Origin: Sphingopyxis macrogoltabida
GTDB taxonomy: Bacteria > Pseudomonadota > Alphaproteobacteria > Sphingomonadales > Sphingomonadaceae
DNA: 64,000 nt
Direction: 5' to 3'
Assembly: GCA_003241685.1 (NCBI GenBank)
Contig: QFPJ01000013.1
Coordinates: 1-64,000, forward strand
Part shown: one piece after another, positions 24,259 through 33,640 of the stretch
Numbering within the stretch: the first letter of the stretch is position 1
Layout: each line of letters begins with the position of its first letter
Notes under the pieces: model-generated
Seen by the model: the letters and a program-made list of their open reading frames with translations, nothing else
Told to the model about the DNA's origin: nothing
The model's database searches: none
Position numbers and translations under genes: made by a program

Positions 24259-24986
24259 GCGCCGATACGCCCGTGCGCATCGACAGCGCGATGGTGATGG
24301 CGGCGGGGCTGGGCAAGCGGATGCGGCCGCTGACCGCGACGCGGCCCAAGCCGCTGGTCCGCGTCGCGGGCAAGGCGCTGATCGATCACAGTCTCGACCG
24401 CATCGAGGCCGCGGGCATCCGCCATGTCGTCGTCAACGTCCACTATCTGGCCGACGCGCTGGAGGCGCATCTGGCCAAGCAGAAGCGGTCGTTCGACATC
24501 GCCATATCCGACGAACGCGATCAGCTGCTCGAAACGGGCGGGGGAATGGTCAGGGCGCGGCCGCTGCTGACCGGCGACCCGGTGCTGATCGTCAACAGCG
24601 ACAATATCTGGACCGACGGGCCGCAGGACAGCATCCTGAACCTGGCGCGGCACTGGGACGGCGACCGGATGGATGCGCTGTTGCTGGTGATCCGCCAGGC
24701 GAGCGCGACGGGGCATGGCGGCCTGGGCGATTTTCACATGGACCCGGCGGGGCGCCTGTCGCGGCGCCGGCCCGGCCGCGTCGCGCCCTTCGTCTATACC
24801 GGCATCCAGCTGATTTCGCCGCGTCTGCTGGACGATGCGCCGACGGGACCGTTTTCGACCAATATCCTGTGGGACCGCGCCATCGCGGCCGGGCGGCTCT
24901 ACGGCCTGTCGCACATGGGGCAATGGTTCGACGTCGGCACGCCCGCGCGCATCGCGCCGACCGAAGCCGCGCTTGGCGAGGTTTGA
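24255..24986 (+). CDS. murU: MurNAc-1-phosphate uridylyltransferase MurU
   Basis: 243 residues. A nucleotidyltransferase of the sugar-1-phosphate family: AMVMAAGLGKRMRPLTATRP and KPLVRVAGKALIDH form the nucleotide loop; ETGGGMVRA and NSDNIWTDGP follow. MurU makes UDP-MurNAc from the AmgK product, bypassing MurA/MurB. ATG 24255 overlaps the amgK stop (ATGA), coupling the two steps. A 240-residue length fits MurU better than longer glucose-1-phosphate enzymes. Confidence 0.88.
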   Translation: MSADTPVRIDSAMVMAAGLGKRMRPLTATRPKPLVRVAGKALIDHSLDRIEAAGIRHVVVNVHYLADALEAHLAKQKRSFDIAISDERDQLLETGGGMVRARPLLTGDPVLIVNSDNIWTDGPQDSILNLARHWDGDRMDALLLVIRQASATGHGGLGDFHMDPAGRLSRRRPGRVAPFVYTGIQLISPRLLDDAPTGPFSTNILWDRAIAAGRLYGLSHMGQWFDVGTPARIAPTEAALGEV

Positions 24987-25074
24987 TCCTGTTCCCGCGT
25001 CATCGCGCGCGGCGAGGCCGCGCGGCAATCCAGAGCTTGCGTAAACCGCTCCGGATTGCTTCGCTGCGTTCGCC

Positions 25075-28038
25075 ATGACGCGCGCGGACATATATTCCAT
25101 CCCGGTCCACCGGGCGTTCGCCGATGCGCTGGCCGCAGGGCTGATCGACCGCTTTGCCGATGGCGCGCTGGGCCTTGCCGAAGGGTTGATCCTGTTGCCC
25201 AGCAATCGGGCGCGGACCGCGGTTCAGGCGGCGTTCGTGCGCGCGGGCGGCGCGGGGTTGCTGATGCCGCGGCTGGCGGTGATCGGCGACGCCGACCTCG
25301 ACGAATCGGTGGCGCTGGCGCTCGATGCGATCGACGCCGATCCTATTCCGCCCGCGATCGACCCGCTGCGCCGCCGCCTGCTGCTGGCGGACCTGATCGA
25401 ACGGCATACCCCGGCGGGCGAAACGCCGATCGCGGGCGCGGCGGCGTTCCAGCTCGCCGACAGCCTCGCGCGCGTGATCGACCAGCTTCATTATGAAGAG
25501 GTGGCGGTGTCGGCGTTGGTCGACCTCGACCTTGGCCCCTATGCCGAACATTGGCAGGCATCGCTTGCGCGCCTGCGCCTGCTCGTCGATCACTGGCCGG
25601 TGCTGCTGGCGCGGTCGGGCCATATCGACCGCGCCGATCGCCGCAACCGCCTGCTCGCGCGCGTTGCCGACGGCTGGCGCACCGCACCGCCGGCGCGCTT
25701 CGTCGTCGCGGCAGGCATCACCACGGCGGCGCCCGCCGCCGCGCGGCTGCTGCGCACCGTTGCCGGTCTGGCGCGCGGGATGGTCGTTCTGCCGGGGCTC
25801 GACCAGCAGATGGCGGACGCCGAGTGGGATGCGCTGGGCGCGGTGCGGGGCGATGACGCCGATGCCGGCCGGCCGCTGGAAACGCATCCGCAATATCATC
25901 TGAAGCTGCTTCTCGACCGCATGGGCGCCGCGCGCGCGGAAGTGCGGACATGGGACGCGGTGTCGCCTTTCGACGGGCCGGAGGCGCGCGCGCCCTTCGT
26001 ATCGCTGTTGTTCGCGCCGGCCGATTATACCGCGCAGTGGCAGACCGCGGGCGACCTGACCGCCGCGACCGCCGGAATGTCGGGCGCCATCTTTGCCGAC
26101 GACGGGCAGGAGGCCCAGGGCATCGCGCTGATGATGCGCGAAGCGGTCGAAACGCCGGGCCGGACGGCGGCGCTCGTCACGCCCGACCGCGCGCTCGCGG
26201 AGCGGGTGGCGGCGGCGCTGGCACGCTGGGGGATCAGCGTCGACGACAGCGCGGGCCAGCCCCTGTCGCGCAAGCCGCCGGGGCAGCTGTTGCTGCTGCT
26301 CGCCGACCTGGCGGCGGATTTCGACGTCGTTGCGCTGATGGCGCTGCTGTCGCATCCGCTGGTCGGCAAGGGGGCGGGCCGGGGCGACTGGCTCGACCAG
26401 GTGCGGCGGCTCGACCTGACCCTGCGCGAACCGGGGCTGGAGCCCGGATGGGCGGGGGTGGGCGCCCGCATCGCGGCGCGCGCCGCCGATCCGAAGGCGC
26501 GCGGCCATGCCGACGCCGTCCTGTTGCAGCCGTGGTGGGCGGAGGTGTCGGGCGCGCTGGGCGCGGCGCTCGCGCCGTTCGCATCGGGGTCGGCGCCGCC
26601 GCTGACCCTGCTGGCGGCCCTTCGGGCGGCGGGCGAGTCGCTCGCCGGCGATGCCCTGTGGACCGGGCCGGCCGGGCATATGCTGAGCCAGATCGTCGAT
26701 CAGTGGACCTTGGCAGGCGGCGACGGCCCGGCGGTGATCGACCCGGCCGAATTTCCGGCCATGATCGGCCAGCTTTTGAACGAGGCGAGCGTGCGTCCTC
26801 CCTATGGCGGGCATCCCCGGCTGTTCATCTGGGGGCTGCTGGAGGCGCGGTTGCAGCGCGCCGACCTGATGATCCTGTCCGGTCTGGACGAGGGGCGCTG
26901 GCCCGCCGCGGCGCAGCCCGATCCCTGGCTGGCGCCCGGCATCCGCCGCCTGCTCGGCCTGCCCGCGCCCGAACGGCAGCAGGGCATGGCCGCGCATGAT
27001 TTCGCGGGTGCGCTCGCCGCGCGCGAGGTCGTGGTGACGCGGGCGCGGCGCAGCGGCGGCGATCCCGCCGTCGCCTCGCGCTTCTGGCTGCGGCTCGCGG
27101 CGCTGGCGGGCGACCTGCCCGAACCTGGGCGGGGCGGCGTGCCGCTGACGCGTCTGGCGGCCGAGATCGACATGCCGCCCGACGGTCCCGTCCCGGCGAC
27201 GCGGCCCGCGCCCGCACCGCCGGCCAGCGAGCGGCCGCGCAAGATCAGCGTCACCGCCGTCGACCGGCTCGCGCGCGATCCCTTTGCCTATTATGCGAAC
27301 CAGATATTGGGCCTGTCGGCGCTCGATCCGCTCAGCGCCGCGCCCGATCCGCGCTGGCGCGGCACGCGGGTGCATAAATTGTTCGAGGATTGGGTGCGCG
27401 GCGGGGCGACGGCCGAGGGGTTCGAGGCCGAACTCGCCGCGCTGCGCGCCGACCCGGCGCTCGACGCGATCGCGCGCGCCTTCTGGCTGCCGCGCGTCGA
27501 ACCGGCGCTGCGCTGGGCGGCGGCGCAGGTCATGGGCGGGGATCGCCGGCCGATCGATGTCGAGGTGCGGGGCGAGATGGCATCCGGCGGCATCACGCTG
27601 CACGGCAAGGCCGACCGGATCGATCGCGCCGCCGACGGCAGCCTGGCCATCGTCGATTATAAATCCGGCGGCGCGCCGAGTGCGAAGGCGGCATTCGACA
27701 GGCTCGACAATCAGCTCGGCCTGCTCGGGCTGATCGCGCGCGACGGCGGCATGACGGGTATCGACGCCGCGCCGGTCGCCGCGCTCGAATATTGGAGCCT
27801 GCGGCCCGACCGGCAGGCCGACGGGGCGGGCAAGGTTTCGAACAGTTACGGTTCGCGCAGCGGGCTGAAGACCGCCGAACAGGCCATCGACCATGCGGCC
27901 GACGCGCTGTCGGACCTCGCCGGGCGCTACCTGCTCGGCGACGCGGCTTTCGCGCCCGGCACGCTGGCGGGCTATGGCGACTATGACCAGCTCATGCGCC
28001 GCGACGAATGGTTCGGGCGCGGGGAGGACGGGGCATGA
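25075..28038 (+). CDS. addB: Double-strand break repair protein AddB
   Basis: 987 residues. AddB is the partner subunit of the AddAB helicase-nuclease that resects DNA ends for RecA in alphaproteobacteria. The N-terminal inactive helicase half starts MTRADIYSIP and has LILLPSNRARTAVQAAF. The C-terminal RecB-type nuclease shows RGTRVHKLFEDW, GKADRIDR and AIVDYKSGGAPS. ATG 25075 gives the expected N-terminus, though no strong ribosome site is seen. Overlaps addA by four bases. Confidence 0.95.
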   Translation: MTRADIYSIPVHRAFADALAAGLIDRFADGALGLAEGLILLPSNRARTAVQAAFVRAGGAGLLMPRLAVIGDADLDESVALALDAIDADPIPPAIDPLRRRLLLADLIERHTPAGETPIAGAAAFQLADSLARVIDQLHYEEVAVSALVDLDLGPYAEHWQASLARLRLLVDHWPVLLARSGHIDRADRRNRLLARVADGWRTAPPARFVVAAGITTAAPAAARLLRTVAGLARGMVVLPGLDQQMADAEWDALGAVRGDDADAGRPLETHPQYHLKLLLDRMGAARAEVRTWDAVSPFDGPEARAPFVSLLFAPADYTAQWQTAGDLTAATAGMSGAIFADDGQEAQGIALMMREAVETPGRTAALVTPDRALAERVAAALARWGISVDDSAGQPLSRKPPGQLLLLLADLAADFDVVALMALLSHPLVGKGAGRGDWLDQVRRLDLTLREPGLEPGWAGVGARIAARAADPKARGHADAVLLQPWWAEVSGALGAALAPFASGSAPPLTLLAALRAAGESLAGDALWTGPAGHMLSQIVDQWTLAGGDGPAVIDPAEFPAMIGQLLNEASVRPPYGGHPRLFIWGLLEARLQRADLMILSGLDEGRWPAAAQPDPWLAPGIRRLLGLPAPERQQGMAAHDFAGALAAREVVVTRARRSGGDPAVASRFWLRLAALAGDLPEPGRGGVPLTRLAAEIDMPPDGPVPATRPAPAPPASERPRKISVTAVDRLARDPFAYYANQILGLSALDPLSAAPDPRWRGTRVHKLFEDWVRGGATAEGFEAELAALRADPALDAIARAFWLPRVEPALRWAAAQVMGGDRRPIDVEVRGEMASGGITLHGKADRIDRAADGSLAIVDYKSGGAPSAKAAFDRLDNQLGLLGLIARDGGMTGIDAAPVAALEYWSLRPDRQADGAGKVSNSYGSRSGLKTAEQAIDHAADALSDLAGRYLLGDAAFAPGTLAGYGDYDQLMRRDEWFGRGEDGA

Positions 28039-31000
28039 GCAAGCCGCCGGGCCTTGCGACCCTCGACCCGCGGCAAGGCGCGGCCGCCGATCCCGCGCAC
28101 CATGTCTGGCTGGGCGCGTCGGCGGGGACGGGCAAGACGCAGGTGCTGTCGGCGCGCGTGCTGCGGCTGATGCTGGACGGCGTGTCGCCCGACGCGATCC
28201 TGTGCATCACCTTTACCAAGGCGGGCGCCGCCGAAATGGCGCACCGCATCCACGAACGGCTGGCGACGTGGGTGCGAATGGCCGACGGCGACCTGCGGCT
28301 CGACCTCCATGCGCTCGGCCTCGACTGGCAGTGGCCGGGGCTGATGCGCCGCGCGCGATCGCTGTTCGCGACGGTCATCGACAGTCCCGGCGGCGCGATT
28401 CGGGTGCAGACGATCCACAGCTTCTGCCAGACCCTGCTCGCCAGCTTTCCGCTGGAGGCGAAACTGCTGCCCGGTTTTCGCGCGATCGAGGAGGATGAGG
28501 CCGCGGCACTGCAGCGCCGGGTGCTGGCCGATCTGCTCGAAGCGGATGACGAGGCGCCGGTGCTGCGCGATGCGGCCGCCATGCTGTCGCGGCGGCTTGG
28601 CCCCGACGCGGCGCTGTCCTTCCTGTCGGACTGCGCGCCGGTGTTCGGCGGGCCGGGCGCCGCCCTGCCGCCGCGCCGCCGCGATCTGCGCGACGCGTTC
28701 GGCCTGCCGACCGACGATCCCGATGCGTGGCTGATCGGGCGGCTGGCGGGCGGCGCGGTCGCCGATGACGACGTCCGCGCAGTCGCGACGAGCGGAGCGG
28801 GCTGGGGCACGAAGACCGGCGAAGCGCGGTCGGACATGATGGTCGGCTGGATGATGGCCGATGCGCCCGCGCGCGCCGCGATGCTGCCCGATCTTCTCGG
28901 CTGTTTCCTGACCGGCAAGGGCGATCTGCGCGCCGACTATGCGGGCGACAAGGGCGGGATGAGGGACTGCCTGGACAGCGCGAGCCGCATCGTCGCGGCG
29001 GTGCAGGATCTGACCGCGACCGCGACCGCGATGCGCGTCGCCGACGATCTGGCCGCCGCGTGGCATTTCGGCAGCCGCTTTTCCGGGGCCTATGCCCTGG
29101 CGAAACGCGAACGGGGGCTGGCCGATTTCGACGATCTGATCACGCTGGCAGGGTCGCTGCTGCGCGTCAGCCGCTTCGGCGACTGGGTGCGCTTCAAGCT
29201 CGACCAGCGCACCGACCATATATTGGTCGACGAGGCGCAGGACACGAACATGCGCCAATGGGGCATCGTCCTGTCGCTGGCCGAGGAGTTTTTTGCGGTC
29301 GCGCCGGACGACGCCGACCGCATCCGCACCCTGTTCACGGTCGGCGATCGCAAGCAGGCGATCTTCGGCTTTCAGGGGACGGAGCCCAAGGCCTTCGCGA
29401 CCGCGCGCGCGCTGTTTCACGCATTGGGCGAACGCGCCGGGCAGGCGTTTCACAATGTCGATCTCGTCTCCAACTACCGTTCGACCCCCGCGGTGCTGGA
29501 CGTGGCCGATGCCTGGCTGGCGGCGGGCGGGACGGCGGCGATGGGGCTCGACGGCGAGGAACCGCCGCACCGTCCCTTCCGGTCGGCGCAGGCGGGGCAG
29601 GTCGAACTGTGGGCGCCGCTGCCCGTCGGCAAGGCGCTCGATGCCGACGCGGCGGCGGGGGACGACGGCGGTGAAGGCCAGGGCGACGCTGCCGATGGCC
29701 ATGCGCCGGCGTCCGATCCCGCCTCGATGCGGCTCGCGCGTGCGATTGCCGACGAGGTGCGGCAGTGGATCGACCATGGCAAGGACGGCCGCCCCGTCGC
29801 GCCGGGCGACGTGATGATCCTGGTCCGCCGCCGCCGCGACCTGGCGGCGCGGATCGTCGCGCGTCTGCAGGCGCTGGGTGTGCCCGTCGCGGGCGTCGAT
29901 CGCTTCGCCCTGACGCAGCCGCTGGCGGTGCAGGACCTGATCGCGGCGATGCGGTTCGCGGCGCAGCCGCTCGACGACCTGAATCTGGCCGCGCTGCTGG
30001 TGTCGCCGCTGATCGGCTGGACGCAGGACGAATTATATCGGCGCACCAAGGGGCGTGGGCGCACGGCGATCTGGCCGCATCTGCGCGCGCAGGAGGGCGA
30101 CATGCCGCCCGCGACCATGGCGGCGCTGCGGCACTTGCTGGCGATGGCCGATTATACGACGCCGTTCCGCTTTCTGGAATCGGTCTTGTCCGGCCCGATC
30201 GACGGGCGCCGCAAGCTCGCCGGACGGCTGGGGCGCGAGGCGCGCGACCCGATCGACGAATTGTTGAATCAGGCGCTGGCGTTCGAAGCGCGCGAGACTG
30301 TCTCGTTGCTCGGCTTCGTGACGAAGGTCGCGGGCAGCAACGCCGATATCAAACGCCAGACCGAGGCGCGCAGCGACGTCGTGCGCGTGATGACCGTGCA
30401 CGGGTCGAAGGGGTTGCAGGCGCCGATCGTCATCCTGGCCGACGCGACCGACGATCCCGGCATCGGCCACCGCCCCTTCACCGTCGATGTCGCGGGGTGG
30501 GATAAGCTGCCGGTGTTCGCGGTGCCCGGCGACGAACGGCACGGCGCGCTGGCCGACGCCTATCAGAAGGCGGCCGATGCGGCGGCGCAGGAGCATTGGC
30601 GGCTTTTCTATGTCGCGATGACGCGGGCGGAGGAAATGCTGGTGGTGGCCGGCGTGACCAAGGCCGCCGATCGTTCGATCCCGGAAGAAAGCTGGCACGC
30701 CGCGGCTGAGCGCGTGCTGTCGGGCATGACATGCGAATGGGAAGCGGCCGGTCCGATGTGGGGCCAGCGCCGCGTCCACCGCGCCAATCACGGCAAATGG
30801 GCAAAGAAGGAAAAGGCCGCGGCCATCCCGGCGCCGCCGCTATCGCTTCCCGAATGGGCGCGGACACCCGCGCCGGAGGAAGCGCGTCCGCCGCGCCCGC
30901 TCGCGCCCTCCGCGCTGGGCGAGGACGAGGTGGCGGTGCCGCCGCAGGGCGGTGCGCGCGGCGCGGCCATCGAACGCGGCCTGTTGCTGCACGCGCTGTT

Positions 31001-31520
31001 CGAGCGGCTGCCGCCGGTCGCGGCACAGGCGCGGCGCGAGGCCGCGCTGCGCTGGCTTGCCGCGCAGGCGCCCGCCATCGACCCGGCGGCGCGCGCGGCA
31101 ATGGCCGACGAGGTTCTGGCGGTATTGTCCGACCCTGATCATGCGGCGCTGTTCGGACCCGACAGTCTGGCCGAAGTGCCGCTGTCGGCGGTCGTGGACG
31201 GCGCGGTCGTGGCGGGGATCGTCGACCGGCTGCGCGTGACCGACGATGCGGTGACGGTGATCGATTACAAGACCGGGCGCCATGTTCCGGCCGATAGCGG
31301 CGCGGTCCAGCCGGCCTATCTGCGGCAGATGGCGGCCTATCGCGATGCGCTGCGCGTCATCTTTCCCGGCCGGACCGTGCAGGCGGCGCTGCTCTATACC
31401 GCTGCACCGCGGCTGATGATGCTGGATGACGCGATCCTCGACCTTCACAAGCCGGGCTTGACGGCAACCAAGGCGAATTTGCCGGGTTCCCCTCTTGAGC
31501 CGGGCGCCCGCGCCCCCTAG
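28035..31520 (+). CDS. addA: Double-strand break repair helicase AddA
   Basis: 1161 residues, UvrD/Rep superfamily 1A helicase with nuclease. Motifs in order: Walker A GASAGTGKTQVLSARVL, ITFTKAGAAEMAHRI, HILVDEAQDTNMRQWG, GDRKQAIFGFQG, VMTVHGSKGLQAPIVIL, YVAMTRAEE, and C-terminal nuclease DYKTGR. ATG 28035 overlaps the addB stop (ATGA), giving 1:1 coupling. Cytosolic partner of AddB; trxA follows 33 bases later. Confidence 0.96.
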   Translation: MSKPPGLATLDPRQGAAADPAHHVWLGASAGTGKTQVLSARVLRLMLDGVSPDAILCITFTKAGAAEMAHRIHERLATWVRMADGDLRLDLHALGLDWQWPGLMRRARSLFATVIDSPGGAIRVQTIHSFCQTLLASFPLEAKLLPGFRAIEEDEAAALQRRVLADLLEADDEAPVLRDAAAMLSRRLGPDAALSFLSDCAPVFGGPGAALPPRRRDLRDAFGLPTDDPDAWLIGRLAGGAVADDDVRAVATSGAGWGTKTGEARSDMMVGWMMADAPARAAMLPDLLGCFLTGKGDLRADYAGDKGGMRDCLDSASRIVAAVQDLTATATAMRVADDLAAAWHFGSRFSGAYALAKRERGLADFDDLITLAGSLLRVSRFGDWVRFKLDQRTDHILVDEAQDTNMRQWGIVLSLAEEFFAVAPDDADRIRTLFTVGDRKQAIFGFQGTEPKAFATARALFHALGERAGQAFHNVDLVSNYRSTPAVLDVADAWLAAGGTAAMGLDGEEPPHRPFRSAQAGQVELWAPLPVGKALDADAAAGDDGGEGQGDAADGHAPASDPASMRLARAIADEVRQWIDHGKDGRPVAPGDVMILVRRRRDLAARIVARLQALGVPVAGVDRFALTQPLAVQDLIAAMRFAAQPLDDLNLAALLVSPLIGWTQDELYRRTKGRGRTAIWPHLRAQEGDMPPATMAALRHLLAMADYTTPFRFLESVLSGPIDGRRKLAGRLGREARDPIDELLNQALAFEARETVSLLGFVTKVAGSNADIKRQTEARSDVVRVMTVHGSKGLQAPIVILADATDDPGIGHRPFTVDVAGWDKLPVFAVPGDERHGALADAYQKAADAAAQEHWRLFYVAMTRAEEMLVVAGVTKAADRSIPEESWHAAAERVLSGMTCEWEAAGPMWGQRRVHRANHGKWAKKEKAAAIPAPPLSLPEWARTPAPEEARPPRPLAPSALGEDEVAVPPQGGARGAAIERGLLLHALFERLPPVAAQARREAALRWLAAQAPAIDPAARAAMADEVLAVLSDPDHAALFGPDSLAEVPLSAVVDGAVVAGIVDRLRVTDDAVTVIDYKTGRHVPADSGAVQPAYLRQMAAYRDALRVIFPGRTVQAALLYTAAPRLMMLDDAILDLHKPGLTATKANLPGSPLEPGARAP

Positions 31521-31553
31521 CTTGGAAGCCAAGAGAATTTCAGGAGACCGTCC

Positions 31554-31877
31554 ATGACGACCAAAGCCATTACCGACGCCAGCTTTCAGGCCGATGTGCT
31601 CGACAGCGACACCCCCGTGCTCGTCGATTTCTGGGCGGAATGGTGCGGCCCGTGCAAGATGATCGGCCCCGCGCTGGAAGAAATTTCCGACGAACTGACC
31701 GGCAAGGTCGTGATCGCCAAGCTGAACATCGACGACCATCCCGACGCCCCCGCCAAATATGGCGTGCGCGGCATCCCGACGATGATCCTGTTCAAGAATG
31801 GCGAGATCGCCGACACCAAGGTCGGCGCGGCGCCCAAGAGCGCGCTCAAGGGCTGGCTCGAAGGGGCGCTGGCCTAA
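31554..31877 (+). CDS. trxA: Thioredoxin
   Basis: 107 residues with the redox site WCGPCKM, preceded by VLVDFWAE, and cis-proline region GIPTMILFKNGE. It keeps cytosolic protein thiols reduced. A TTCAGGAGACC ribosome site precedes ATG 31554. It lies 33 bases after addA and is the last gene of the tsaE-addA run. Confidence 0.97.
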   Translation: MTTKAITDASFQADVLDSDTPVLVDFWAEWCGPCKMIGPALEEISDELTGKVVIAKLNIDDHPDAPAKYGVRGIPTMILFKNGEIADTKVGAAPKSALKGWLEGALA

Positions 31878-31966
31878 CTTCACCATTTCGGCTATTTCTC
31901 TTCCCCATGAACGCTCCAATCGGACATAATCGGTTTGGCCCGCGACGTGGGGGAAGGGAAGGAAGC

Positions 31967-32251
31967 ATGTACGCCATCGTCTTCGATCTCGATACCGCGA
32001 CGCTCGAGCAAACCTATCCCAATTCGTCGTGGCGCAATGCCTACGCTGATGTGCGGCGCATTCTTGAAACCAAGGGTTTCGATTGGCAGCAGGGATCGAC
32101 CTATTTCGGCAATGAAGCGGTCACGGCGGTTGATTGCGTTCTGGCGGTTCAGGAATTGAAGCGCCAGTTCGAATGGTTTCAGCCCTCGGTTCGGGATATC
32201 AGAATGCTTCGGATCGAGGAAAATAATGATCTCGGTCCTGCGCTCGATTGA
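31967..32251 (+). CDS. vapD: VapD-family endoribonuclease
   Basis: 94 residues, the full length of the family. MYAIVFDLDTATLEQ, NAYADVRRILETKGFDWQQG, STYFGNEAVTAVDCVLAVQ and PSVRDIRMLRIEENND align throughout with VapD as I know it. Known members are ribonucleases with a ferredoxin-like, Cas2-related fold; Asp7 is the conserved acidic residue. ATG 31967 has GGGAAGGAAG upstream; an in-frame ATG at 31907 lacks one. No antitoxin gene is found beside it. It is convergent with argJ with no base between the stops. Confidence 0.85.
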   Translation: MYAIVFDLDTATLEQTYPNSSWRNAYADVRRILETKGFDWQQGSTYFGNEAVTAVDCVLAVQELKRQFEWFQPSVRDIRMLRIEENNDLGPALD

Positions 32252-33478
32252 TCAACTCCGATAGTCGGCGTTGATGCTGATGTAGCCGTGCGTCAGGTCG
32301 CAGGTCCACACCGTCGCGCGGCCGTCGCCTAGGCCGATGTCGGCGCCGACGCGGATGTCCGGACCCTGCAGATGCGCCGACACGGGCGCTTCGTCATAGC
32401 CATCCACGGGCAGGCCGTCCCTGGCCACCCAATGGTCGCCGAAGCGGATCGCCAGGCGGTCGCGGTCGGCGGGTTCGCCCGCCTTGCCCACCGCCATCAC
32501 GATGCGGCCCCAATTGGCATCCTCGCCCGCGATTGCGGTCTTGACCAGCGGCGAGTTGGCGATGGCGAGCGCGATGCGCTTCGCGCTGTCGTCGCTCGTC
32601 GCCCCCGTCACCTGCACCTCGATGAATTTCGACGCGCCTTCGCCATCGCGCACGACCTGATGCGCGAGGTCGAGCGCGACCTGACGGATGGCGGCATAGA
32701 GCGCATCGGCCCCCGCATCGTCCCACGAGGCGAGCGGCGGGTTGTCCGCCCGGCCCGTCGCGAAGAGCAGCACCGTGTCGCTGGTCGAGGTGTCGCTGTC
32801 GACCGTGATGCTGTTAAAGCTGCCGCCGGTCGCCTGGCTCAGCATGTCCTGCAACAGCGCCGGCGCGACCGCGGCGTCGGTGAAGATATAGCCGAGCATC
32901 GTCGCCATGTCGGGCGCGATCATCCCCGACCCCTTGACGATTCCCGCGACATGGACGGTCCGGTCGCCGATCACGGCGCTGGCGGTCGATCCCTTGGCGA
33001 AGGTGTCCGTCGTGCCGATGGTTTCGGCCGCCGCTTCCCATGAGCAGGGTGCGGCCCCCAGCGCGGCATCGACCCCGGCCCGCGCCTTGTCTTTGGGCAG
33101 CGGAACGCCGATGACGCCGGTGGAACTGACGAAGACGTCGCCGGGCGCGCAGCCGAGGCGATCGGCGACCTGCGCCTGGATCTGTTCGACCGCCTCGCGT
33201 CCGCGATAGCCGGTGAAGGCATTGCTGTTGCCCGCATTGACGATCAGCGCGCGGGCGGTGCCGTCCTTCACCTGTTCGCGCCCCAGCTCGACCTCGGACG
33301 AGCAGCAGATGTTGCGCGTGAAGACGCCCGCGACCGCCGTTCCCGGCGCCAGCTCGACATAGGTGAGGTCGCAGCGGTCCCATTGCTTGTAGTGCGCGCG
33401 CGCGACGCGAAGCGTCACGCCGGCGATTTCGGGCAGGGCGGGGAAGGATGCGGGAGCGAGGGGGGAGCGGGTGGTCAT
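32252..33478 (-). CDS. argJ: Arginine biosynthesis bifunctional protein ArgJ
   Basis: 408 residues. ArgJ transfers acetyl from N-acetylornithine to glutamate (cyclic pathway) and may also use acetyl-CoA. The self-cleavage site is in KGSGMIAPDMATMLGYIF, the Thr of MATML becoming the catalytic N-terminal residue of the beta chain. GIVKG, NAGNSNAFTGYRG and SSTGVIGVPLP are family blocks; it ends HGYISINADYRS. ATG 33478 is preferred over ATG 33493; neither has a clear ribosome site. Confidence 0.95.
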   Translation of the reverse strand: MTTRSPLAPASFPALPEIAGVTLRVARAHYKQWDRCDLTYVELAPGTAVAGVFTRNICCSSEVELGREQVKDGTARALIVNAGNSNAFTGYRGREAVEQIQAQVADRLGCAPGDVFVSSTGVIGVPLPKDKARAGVDAALGAAPCSWEAAAETIGTTDTFAKGSTASAVIGDRTVHVAGIVKGSGMIAPDMATMLGYIFTDAAVAPALLQDMLSQATGGSFNSITVDSDTSTSDTVLLFATGRADNPPLASWDDAGADALYAAIRQVALDLAHQVVRDGEGASKFIEVQVTGATSDDSAKRIALAIANSPLVKTAIAGEDANWGRIVMAVGKAGEPADRDRLAIRFGDHWVARDGLPVDGYDEAPVSAHLQGPDIRVGADIGLGDGRATVWTCDLTHGYISINADYRS

Positions 33479-33513
33479 GATGCGTTCGCGCATAATGACA
33501 GTTCGTCCAAAGC

Positions 33514-33539
33514 AAAACCCCTCCCGTGTACGGGAGGGG
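33514..33539 (-). terminator. Terminator between aldehyde dehydrogenase and argJ
   Basis: CCCCTCCCGT (33518-33527) pairs perfectly with ACGGGAGGGG (33530-33539) around a 2-base loop; on the minus strand four T residues follow (33517-33514). It should stop read-through from the aldehyde dehydrogenase into argJ. Confidence 0.65.
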
Positions 33540-33640
33540 CAGTGAGGCTTGCGCGCTTGCTCGCCCGTCGCGGCGGGGTGGGCACGTTCGACGTGGCTGG
33601 CCCACCCCCCAACCTCTCCCGCTTGCGGGAGGGGAGCGGC

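Noticed and set aside
25000..27894. A 964-codon minus-strand frame across murU-addB
   Set aside because: Antisense to addB; composition is repetitive Arg/Ala/Gln with no family blocks.
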